NCBI GenBank assembly: GCA_036742455.1
Contig: DAINQU010000047.1
Coordinates: forward strand, 1 to 8,460
Source of the DNA: CAIKZZ01 sp036742455
GTDB lineage: Bacteria > Pseudomonadota > Gammaproteobacteria > Steroidobacterales > Steroidobacteraceae
Direction: 5' to 3'
Length of the DNA: 8,460 nucleotides
Part shown: positions 1-5,970 of the stretch, piece after piece
Layout: every line of letters begins with the position of its first letter
How positions within the stretch are numbered: the first letter of the stretch is position 1
Program-made: the position numbers and the translations under genes
Notes under the pieces: model-generated
What the model saw: only the letters and a program-made list of their open reading frames with translations
Told to the model about the DNA's origin: nothing
The model's database searches: none

Positions 1-416
1 GCAATTACGAGACGTCCTCGCGCTCCTATGTCGGCCGCTTCAATTTCCGCGGCACCCAGCAGCAGCAGGTCATCGGCGAGCTCTCCGGTGGCGAACGCAA
101 TCGCGTCCATCTGGCCAAAGTGCTCAAGACGGGCGGCAACGTGCTTCTGCTCGACGAGCCCACCAACGATCTCGACGTCGAAACGCTGCGCGCCCTGGAA
201 GAAGGCTTGCTGGCCTACCCCGGGTGTGCCGTGGTCATCTCCCACGATCGCTGGTTCCTGGATCGCATCGCGACGCACATTCTGGCGTTCGAGGGGGACA
301 GTCAGGTGGTCTGGTTCGAGGGTAATTATCAGGAATACGAGGCGGACCTGATCAAACGCAAAGGCGTCGATGCGGAGCGTCCGCACCGCATCAAGTACCG
401 GCGCCTGGCAAACTAA
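1..416 (+). CDS. ettA: Energy-dependent translational throttle protein EttA (ABC-F ATPase), C-terminal part
   Basis: This is the last 137 residues of an ABC-F protein; the 5' part lies outside the window and the reading frame enters at base 3. The second nucleotide-binding domain is visible: signature LSGGE at 81-95, Walker B and D-loop LLLDEPTNDLD with the catalytic Glu codon at 156-158, and the H-loop SHDRWFLDR with His at 243-245. The tail (FEGNYQEYEAD, then RPHRIKYRRLAN) matches the EttA subgroup, which ends in a conserved basic RIKYKR-type stretch, rather than Uup, YheS or YbiT. EttA binds the ribosomal E site and gates the first elongation steps according to the ATP/ADP ratio; this is knowledge of the family. 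The gene ends in tandem stops TAA TAG (414-419) and is followed after 9 bases by a strong hairpin. Nothing in the visible part is broken. Confidence 0.95.
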   Translation, partial: NYETSSRSYVGRFNFRGTQQQQVIGELSGGERNRVHLAKVLKTGGNVLLLDEPTNDLDVETLRALEEGLLAYPGCAVVISHDRWFLDRIATHILAFEGDSQVVWFEGNYQEYEADLIKRKGVDAERPHRIKYRRLAN

Positions 417-428
417 TAGGGAACTTAG

Positions 429-464
429 ACGCCATACATCGGGTGAATTCCCGATGTATGGCGT
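429..464 (+). terminator. Perfect 15-bp inverted repeat downstream of ettA, probable transcription end hairpin
   Basis: The arms ACGCCATACATCGGG (429-443) and CCCGATGTATGGCGT (450-464) are exact reverse complements around the 6-base loop TGAATT. The hairpin begins 9 bases after the tandem ettA stops, so a role as terminator or mRNA 3'-end stabiliser is natural. It lacks the T-run of a classical intrinsic terminator: the bases after it are AACTTACGG. The hexamer AACTTA occurs immediately outside both arms (422-427 and 465-470), which could be chance or a trace of insertion. Termination is therefore an inference from position and stem strength. Confidence 0.5.
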
Positions 465-558
465 AACTTACGGATTATGTTAGAGTCTCTGGCGTGCCGG
501 CGCGCCGACGAGTCCCCTTCGTGGATTCGCGACACCTCCCGCCGCACAGGGAGTGCGG

Positions 559-1272
559 ATGACCCTCCACATTGATGCCAACGGTCAGCTCGTGCAGGAA
601 CCTGCCACGAGTATCGCGCTCGTCTGCCCGCAGTGTGAGACCTACGCCCACCTGACCCCGGTGTCTGTCCCCTCCTGGTCCGTGCTCGAAGCCACCAAAC
701 CCGCGCACGTGGGCGTTGTGTTTCGCTGCGATGCCTGCAACGCGCCGGTGTTTTTGAAATTCAGCGTCAAGCTGTACAGCCGCCAACGGGTCGAACTGTC
801 GTCGCATTTCCAAGAAATCGAGCGCCCCCGTGAGCGCCTCGACACCGAGTACGTGCCCGAGGGCTTGGAAGCGTTGTGCCAGGAAGCGGTTTCGGTCTTT
901 ACGGCCGGTTGTTGGACCGCGTTTGGCCTCATGGCGCGACGCATACTGCAAGAAATGGCGCTGGATCTCGGCGAACACGGCAAGTTGAAAGTGTTCGACC
1001 TGCTGAACGATTGGCGCGAAATGGCCGAGATTGACGGCGAGACGTTCAACACCCTGCGCCGCTTGCTGGTCGCCAGCGACAACACGTCCGCACCTGCCCC
1101 ACCAAGCCTTGACGCCGATACCGCAGGGATCTTGTTAGAAGCGCTCAAAGACATGCTCTATCAGATCTACACGCGCCGCGGTCGGGCCCAAGAGTCCCTC
1201 ATGGCGCGGCGGCGACCCCAACCGCCGGAGCCGCCGACCAACGTGACCGTTCTGTCACGCAGCAAGTCCTGA
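559..1272 (+). CDS. Uncharacterised zinc-ribbon protein resembling DUF4145
   Basis: A 237-residue protein of unknown function. Two CxxC pairs, CPQC at residues 23-26 and CDAC at 57-60, are spaced as in a zinc ribbon. After a short beta-like stretch, residues about 99-205 form a mostly helical region (GLEALCQEAVSVFTAGC, then ARRILQEMA) that reads like DUF4145. That family is often a C-terminal module of restriction or nucleic-acid-linked proteins, but its function is unknown. The tail (206-237) is basic and proline-rich and probably disordered. ATG at 559 is preferred because AGGGAG (548-553) lies 5 bases upstream; the in-frame GTG at 553 overlaps that ribosome site. There is no signal peptide or membrane segment, so it is probably cytoplasmic. 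The SIMPL gene starts 24 bp downstream and is probably co-transcribed. The DUF4145 assignment comes from reading the sequence and is moderate; that this is a real gene is near certain. Confidence 0.8.
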   Translation: MTLHIDANGQLVQEPATSIALVCPQCETYAHLTPVSVPSWSVLEATKPAHVGVVFRCDACNAPVFLKFSVKLYSRQRVELSSHFQEIERPRERLDTEYVPEGLEALCQEAVSVFTAGCWTAFGLMARRILQEMALDLGEHGKLKVFDLLNDWREMAEIDGETFNTLRRLLVASDNTSAPAPPSLDADTAGILLEALKDMLYQIYTRRGRAQESLMARRRPQPPEPPTNVTVLSRSKS

Positions 1273-1296
1273 CCTCAATAGCGACGGAGTCGACCC

Positions 1297-2016
1297 ATGC
1301 GCAGGATGATCGTTGTCACGCTCCTGTCTCTCGGCATGCTGTCCGCATGGGCCGAGGAGCCGGCCACGGTCACGACCCACGCCACCGCCCACGAGACGCT
1401 GCACCCGACCCGGGCGGCTTTCGACATCACGATTCTGAACAACGCGCGGCTCGCGCCGGCCGCGCGCGCCGACAACGCCACCACGACCGCTGCGGTGACC
1501 GCGGCGCTGCAGGCCGCGGGTTTGGCCAGCGCCGATATCAAGTCCTCGCAACTGACGGTGGCGCCGCATTGGACGTATGGCCGAGACGGCGACGCGAAGG
1601 CCGCCGGCATTGATGCAACCAATCGTCTGCACATCGAAACGCATCAACTCGATGCGGTCGGCCTCTATCTGGATGCCGCGTTGAACGCCGGCGCCAAAGA
1701 AGTGTCGGCGGTGAGTTTCAGCGCCGATGACGTCGACGAGGCACGCCATCGCGCGCTCGCACACGCCGTAGCGATCGCCGAAGCCGACGCCGCGGCGATC
1801 GCCCAGGCGGCGCACCGCGCTCTCGGTAGCGTCGTGGTGCTGTCGACGGAACCCCTGAATCGCCCGGGGAGTGACGAGATCAACGAGATCGTCGTCACCG
1901 GCATGCGCAGCCGCGCGGGCGCGCCTCCACCCCCGACCACCGCTGTGGTCATCCCCGACATCACCGTGACCGCCACCGTGAATGGGCGTTGGCGGCTCGA
2001 CCCACCGCCACGCTAA
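1297..2016 (+). CDS. Secreted SIMPL-domain (DUF541) protein
   Basis: A 239-residue protein with an N-terminal signal peptide: basic MRRM, a hydrophobic core and a likely cleavage after AWA at residue 19, before EEP. The mature part follows the SIMPL/DUF541 pattern. It has an early strand-helix block, then IKSSQLTVAPHWTYG (about 85-99), a variable loop and the second strand. Next come DAALNAGAKEVSAVSFSADD (about 127-146) with the following long Ala-rich helix, and a final beta strand ITVTATVNGRWRL. These BP26/OMP28-like proteins are periplasmic or envelope-associated and poorly understood; they are linked to stress or assembly roles in some bacteria. ATG at 1297 has GGAG (1286-1289) 7 bases upstream. 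An Ala/Pro-rich insertion before the last strand contains DEINEIVVTGMR (193-204), which looks like a TonB box. It is probably co-transcribed with the preceding zinc-ribbon gene. Its stop lies 4 bp from the stop of the convergent fusion gene. Confidence 0.88.
   Translation: MRRMIVVTLLSLGMLSAWAEEPATVTTHATAHETLHPTRAAFDITILNNARLAPAARADNATTTAAVTAALQAAGLASADIKSSQLTVAPHWTYGRDGDAKAAGIDATNRLHIETHQLDAVGLYLDAALNAGAKEVSAVSFSADDVDEARHRALAHAVAIAEADAAAIAQAAHRALGSVVVLSTEPLNRPGSDEINEIVVTGMRSRAGAPPPPTTAVVIPDITVTATVNGRWRLDPPPR
1986..2013. other. GC-rich imperfect hairpin at the convergent gene junction
   Basis: GCG-T-TGGCGG (1986-1995) can pair with CCGCCACGC (2005-2013), giving 9 pairs, a single bulged T and a 9-base loop. 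It occupies the last codons of the SIMPL gene. On the other strand it starts 7 bases past the stop of the fusion gene, so it could act as a two-way 3'-end structure. There is no T-run on either side, and GC-rich coding DNA yields such stems by chance, so this is weak. Confidence 0.25.
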
Positions 2017-2020
2017 ACCG

Positions 2021-5000
2021 TCAGGCCGACGCCGGTTGCGCCTCGCGCTCGGCCAACACACGCCGTAATGCCGCCACACAGCAGTCCACGGCCGCATCGT
2101 CGAAGGTGAGTGGCGGGCGCACCTTGATGATGTTGTTGTCGTGGCCTTCGGTGCCGACCAAGATGCGCAGCTCGCGCAACCGCTCAACGATATAGCCCGT
2201 CTGCGCCGTCGCCGGCGTCCGCAACTCGCGGTCGTTGACGAACTCGACACCGAGGAAGAGACCGTGACCGCGGACGTCGCCGATCAACGGGTAGTCGCCA
2301 GCGAGCGTCTGCAAAGCGTTCTTAAATCGCCCACCGACGACCCGCGCATTGTCCATTAAGCGTTCCTCGTCGAGGATCGCGAGCACTTCACGGCCGACCG
2401 CGCAGGCGACCGACGAGCCACCGAAAGTACTGAAGAACTCCATCCCGTTGGCAAAGGCATCGGCGATCGCGCGCGTCGTGACCACCGCGCCGATGGGGTG
2501 ACCGTTACCGATCGGCTTTCCCAACACCACAATGTCGGGCACCACACCTTGCCCTTCAAAGCCGAAGAACCAATCGCCCAATCGGCCGTAACCGGTCTGC
2601 ACTTCGTCGGCAATACACAGGCCACCCGCAGCCCGCACCCGCGCATAGACATCCGCGAGATACCCCGCGGGGGGCACAATTTGTCCGCCCACCGACGGCA
2701 GCGTCTCGGCCAAGAACGCCGCCGGACGGCGACCGGCCGCGCGGATCTCATCAAGCCGGGCGCCAACATCGGCCGCATAGGCGGCGGCCGTATCCGGGCC
2801 GCGATAGCGACCTCGATAGACATCGGGTAAGGCCGCCACGTGGACCCAAGGCTCCCGTCCGGTTCCTCCTTTGCCGGCAAACTTGTACGGACTGAGTGCG
2901 ATCGCGGTGTTGGTGTTGCCGTGATAGCCCTCTTCGAGCACCACAACGTCGCGCGCGCCGGTGTAGGCCCGCGCCAATCGGATCGCCAACTCGTTCGCTT
3001 CGGAGCCGGAGTTCACGAAGTAGCAGACCTCCAACGGCGCCGGGAAGCGCGCCGCCAGCGCATCGCCGTACTCGAGATGCACGTCCTGCAGATAGCGGGT
3101 GTTGGTCTGCAGCAACCGGCCCTGCTCCGCCAGTCGACGCACCAGTCGCGGATGACAGTGACCGACTTGCGGCACGTTGTTGTACACGTCGAGGTACTCA
3201 CGTCCCCACGCGTCGTAGAGAAAATGCCGCCGCCCGCGCGCCGCTGTGATCGGCTGACGGTACGACGTCTTCAGGTTTAGGCCGTACCGATGCTGGCGTC
3301 GTTCCCGCCGAGCGGCATCCTCGACCGGCCGACCGTCCACGGCATGCGCCGGGAGGCCCAACAACGGAGCCGGGTTCGGATAGAGCGCGAGCCAGGCCGG
3401 GAGGTCGTCTGCCGACGCCACGCCCGGCCAATCGCTGCCGCGATCCAGCGTCGTGAGACCGCACTGCAAATGCAGATGCGCAGGCCATCCGCCGTTTTCG
3501 TCATCCGCGCCCACTACGCCGATCGGCGTACCCGCGGTCACGCGGTCGCCGACGCGATGGTGCAACCCCGCGTCGTGTGCCAAATGACCGTAGAGCGTGT
3601 AGAACAGCACGCCCTCCGGCGTTTGGTGCTCCAACACGATGACGCCACCGTAGTCGAGGGCATCCGGCCGTATCGCGATATCGACGATACGAGCGTCGAA
3701 CGGCGCGCACACGACGGAACCCGACGGCACGAAGACGTCGAGACCCAAATGCACCGTGCGCCGCTCACAACCCGTCGCCGTCGGCGTCAAGAACGCCGGC
3801 GCCGTGTAGATCAGGCGCGGTTCGGCATATCGGCCGATCGAAACGCCATCGACCGACACATCATCGACATAGCGCTCCAACGCACGCATGTCGAACTGCC
3901 GCGGATCGTCCGGCGAACCGGCCCCGGCAATTGATAGGTCGAGGATCGGCGCGTCGCGGAGCGGCACCGCGAGGATCGGGGCAGCCGCCCCCTGCCGAAG
4001 ACACGCCGCCACGGCATCGCCCGCCGGATGGGCCGGCAAGCCGCACGCGAGGCGCAGTCGCGCCACCACGTAGTCTTCCGGGTAACGGTCACTCGCTTCG
4101 AGAAACGCCCACGCACCGCGCTCGGAAATCACGACGTAGGGATCGTGAGGCCGTGCCAATTTGCCGAGGCCGCTGTTGGTCACACTGACCGCCAACCGCG
4201 TGAGCAGTAACGGCCAGAGCAACGCAATCTCCTCGTCGCTGAGATGCGAGACCGAATGGACGCCCGCCACGTACGCCGCCAACAGGTCGATCGGTTGCGC
4301 GTGCTCGAGCACCAAATAGGCCGCAGCAATGGCCCAATCGGCCACGCGAGCCCCGGGAATCATGTCCCCAAAGTCCAGCAAGCCCGAGACATGCGGACCG
4401 TCGTCACTGACATCAACCAGGAAATTGTGATCGTTCAGATCGTTGTGTATCGCGGCATGGGGCAAGGCGGCCAAGCGCGGCTTGAGATCTTGAACGAAAC
4501 GCGTCGCGATCCGATCAATGCGACGGCGTCGCGCGGGCTCCGGTATCGCCTCCGGGTGATCGACGATCCAGTGAGCAGCCTCGAGGTCCCATTTGGTGGG
4601 GCGGCGCAGCGCCGGATGATCAAAGCCCACCAAGGCACGATTCAAGCGGCCGTGCGCAACGCCGATCGCGTGCGCCAACGCGAGGGTTTTGGGATTCTCG
4701 GCGGCATAGACGTGGCCCGGCAGTACCGTGATCACCCAGGCCCAACACCACTGACCCGAAGGAACCTCGATCGCGACCCGATGGCGACCGTCAAGCGCCG
4801 CCACCACGACGGGCACCGGCAGTTGCGGATCCGTGCGGTGCACCGTCTCCAACGCCGCAATTTGTAAATCGATATAGGCCTCATCGCAGCCCGCTCGCAT
4901 GATCTTCAAGACGTGCGTGCGCTTACCCTCGACCGTCACCATAAAGTTCTGGTCGTACTCGCCCGGCAGTGCGGACAGCGTTCCGCGGATGCCCCAGTGA

Positions 5001-5074
5001 CGCTCCAGCGCCGCGGCAGCGGCGGATGCATCCATCACGGCGTCATCGGACTTGAAGACGATCTCTGCGTCCAT
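2021..5074 (-). CDS. Trifunctional fusion: APH-family kinase, M23 metallopeptidase domain, class III PLP phospho-lyase/aminotransferase
   Basis: A 1017-residue protein in three blocks. Residues about 1-345 are an aminoglycoside-phosphotransferase/hydroxylysine-kinase-like fold: probable ATP-site Lys57, catalytic loop HNDLNDHN (210-217; base Asp212, Asn217) and metal Asp234 in LDFGD. Residues about 420-545 are an LytM/M23 domain with HxxxD (His442, Asp446), YGH (His497) and HLH (533-535), so the zinc ligands and catalytic His are present. Residues about 590-1012 are a class III PLP enzyme with VGHCHP, NSGSEAN (688-694), EGYHGN (715-720), Asp823 in DEVQTGYGR and Schiff-base Lys853 in GKPIGNGHP. 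Long blocks such as SVGGQIVPPAGY and FGGSSVACAVG match the human phospho-lyases ETNPPL and PHYKPL rather than ordinary transaminases. No signal peptide or membrane segment is seen. Inferred role: an amino alcohol is phosphorylated, then ammonia and phosphate are eliminated to an aldehyde; the substrate is unknown. The start is ATG 5074, just after a G9 run; an in-frame TTG at 5089 would add five residues. It lies 41 bp downstream of murI and is probably co-transcribed with it. Confidence 0.93.
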   Translation of the reverse strand: MDAEIVFKSDDAVMDASAAAAALERHWGIRGTLSALPGEYDQNFMVTVEGKRTHVLKIMRAGCDEAYIDLQIAALETVHRTDPQLPVPVVVAALDGRHRVAIEVPSGQWCWAWVITVLPGHVYAAENPKTLALAHAIGVAHGRLNRALVGFDHPALRRPTKWDLEAAHWIVDHPEAIPEPARRRRIDRIATRFVQDLKPRLAALPHAAIHNDLNDHNFLVDVSDDGPHVSGLLDFGDMIPGARVADWAIAAAYLVLEHAQPIDLLAAYVAGVHSVSHLSDEEIALLWPLLLTRLAVSVTNSGLGKLARPHDPYVVISERGAWAFLEASDRYPEDYVVARLRLACGLPAHPAGDAVAACLRQGAAAPILAVPLRDAPILDLSIAGAGSPDDPRQFDMRALERYVDDVSVDGVSIGRYAEPRLIYTAPAFLTPTATGCERRTVHLGLDVFVPSGSVVCAPFDARIVDIAIRPDALDYGGVIVLEHQTPEGVLFYTLYGHLAHDAGLHHRVGDRVTAGTPIGVVGADDENGGWPAHLHLQCGLTTLDRGSDWPGVASADDLPAWLALYPNPAPLLGLPAHAVDGRPVEDAARRERRQHRYGLNLKTSYRQPITAARGRRHFLYDAWGREYLDVYNNVPQVGHCHPRLVRRLAEQGRLLQTNTRYLQDVHLEYGDALAARFPAPLEVCYFVNSGSEANELAIRLARAYTGARDVVVLEEGYHGNTNTAIALSPYKFAGKGGTGREPWVHVAALPDVYRGRYRGPDTAAAYAADVGARLDEIRAAGRRPAAFLAETLPSVGGQIVPPAGYLADVYARVRAAGGLCIADEVQTGYGRLGDWFFGFEGQGVVPDIVVLGKPIGNGHPIGAVVTTRAIADAFANGMEFFSTFGGSSVACAVGREVLAILDEERLMDNARVVGGRFKNALQTLAGDYPLIGDVRGHGLFLGVEFVNDRELRTPATAQTGYIVERLRELRILVGTEGHDNNIIKVRPPLTFDDAAVDCCVAALRRVLAEREAQPASA

Positions 5075-5075
5075 A

Positions 5076-5084
5076 CCCCCCCCC
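5076..5084 (-). promoter_or_regulatory. Nine-G ribosome-binding tract of the fusion gene
   Basis: On the minus strand the start ATG (5074) is preceded by nine consecutive G and one T. The 5' half of this tract can pair with the CCUCC of 16S rRNA at a workable spacing, and no other purine-rich site lies in the 41-bp gap after murI. A homopolymer of this length is prone to slippage, which would alter the spacing to the start codon but not the reading frame if ATG 5074 is used. Confidence 0.5.
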
Positions 5085-5091
5085 GGCAAAC

Positions 5092-5107
5092 ACGTGCACT
5101 GGCACGT
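5092..5107 (-). other. Small inverted repeat in the murI to fusion-gene gap
   Basis: ACGTGC (5092-5097) and GCACGT (5102-5107) form a 6-bp stem with a 4-base loop in the leader, 18 bases before the fusion-gene start. It could modulate mRNA stability or translation between the two genes. It is short enough to be chance, and no T-run follows, so it is not a terminator. Confidence 0.2.
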
Positions 5108-5115
5108 ACGCGAAC

Positions 5116-5970
5116 TCAGACGTCGATGCGCTCTATCGCTGCACTCGACAGGGTTCGCCCCAAAAACAAACTCCCCACCCGCGCGAAACGCTCGGGCCCG
5201 TCCGTTGCCAAGAACTGCGTCATGCGAGCGCCATCACCCGCGCCAATGCGTGGGCCGATGAGCGCTGCCAGCGCCGTTGCGGTCGTCTCGGCCGAATCGA
5301 CAATGACCACCGAGGGTGGGAGACACGCGGCCAGCGTGTTTCGAAGCAGTGGAAAGTGGGTGCAGCCGAGCAACAACGCGTCGGGCACGTTAAGACCATC
5401 GAAGAGTGACCCGAGATAGCGCCGCGCCGCGCACAAGGCCACCTCGCCATCCCCCCAGCCCTCTTCCGCCAGCGCCACGAACACCGAGCAGCCCACGGCC
5501 GTCACGTCCATCGTCGGTTCACGTGCCGCGATCGCGGCTTGATAGGCACCCGCTCGCACCGTGCCCTCCGTCGCCAGCACCACAACACGCCGGTTGCGGG
5601 TCGCGCTCACGACAGCGGCAGCGCCCGGCTCGATCACACCAACCACGGGCAGGTCGGGATAGGTGCGGCGTAACGCCGGCAAGGCCGCCGCCGATGCGGT
5701 GTTACAGGCAACGACCAGTGCTTTGACTTCTCGCGCCCGCAGGGCCGCCGCGCACTGCAACGCATAGCGTTCCACGCTGTCCGGACTCTTGGTGCCGTAG
5801 GGCAGCCGGGCCGTATCGCCCAGATAAACGAAGGATTCGTTCGGGAGGTGGTGCTCCAGTGCCGCCAGCACCGTGAGCCCACCCACGCCCGAATCAAAAA
5901 CCCCGATAGGCCGCGAATCAGCCGAGCGCGACACGGGCGTTACGGAACATCCGCAGCCAACCACCGGCAT
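5116..5970 (-). CDS. murI: Glutamate racemase MurI
   Basis: A 284-residue cofactor-independent glutamate racemase that interconverts L- and D-glutamate and so supplies D-Glu for the peptidoglycan stem peptide; it acts in the cytoplasm. The diagnostic sites are intact: FDSGVGG (Asp26, Ser27), the LGDTARLPYG substrate loop (50-59), catalytic Cys89 in VACNTASA and catalytic Cys202 in LLGCTHFPLL. Cys160 sits in GCSVFVALAEEGW, the counterpart of the usual CPxFVPLVE block. Length is normal for the family, including an N-terminal extension of about 20 residues. ATG 5970 is chosen because GGAGG (5980-5984) lies 9 bases upstream; GTG at 5934 is a shorter alternative with no clear ribosome site. The first 53 bp lie inside the 3' end of purL, so the two are probably translationally coupled, and the fusion gene follows after 41 bp. 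Confidence 0.96.
   Translation of the reverse strand: MPVVGCGCSVTPVSRSADSRPIGVFDSGVGGLTVLAALEHHLPNESFVYLGDTARLPYGTKSPDSVERYALQCAAALRAREVKALVVACNTASAAALPALRRTYPDLPVVGVIEPGAAAVVSATRNRRVVVLATEGTVRAGAYQAAIAAREPTMDVTAVGCSVFVALAEEGWGDGEVALCAARRYLGSLFDGLNVPDALLLGCTHFPLLRNTLAACLPPSVVIVDSAETTATALAALIGPRIGAGDGARMTQFLATDGPERFARVGSLFLGRTLSSAAIERIDV

Noticed and set aside
553..555. GTG at 553 as start of the zinc-ribbon protein
   Set aside because: It overlaps the AGGGAG ribosome site that is correctly spaced for ATG 559.
465..558. Sigma-70 promoter before the zinc-ribbon gene (TATGTT at 476-481 as -10)
   Set aside because: Only 4 of 6 bases match, and the region 17 bp upstream lies in the hairpin and does not resemble TTGACA.
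475..978. Open frame on the minus strand opposite the zinc-ribbon gene
   Set aside because: The plus strand has paired CxxC motifs and a ribosome site; the antisense product has no recognisable domain.
1255..2250. Long open frame on the minus strand opposite the SIMPL gene
   Set aside because: Its translation is Arg/Gly-rich and low in complexity, spans the end of the fusion gene in another frame, and matches no family; it is a high-GC shadow.
3290..4867. Several long plus-strand frames opposite the fusion gene
   Set aside because: They lie antisense to conserved catalytic motifs on the minus strand, are Arg-rich and have no family features; their length is expected from GC-rich third positions.
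5089..5089. TTG at 5089 as start of the fusion gene
   Set aside because: It would place the nine-G run inside the coding region and has no ribosome site of its own; ATG 5074 directly follows the G-rich site.
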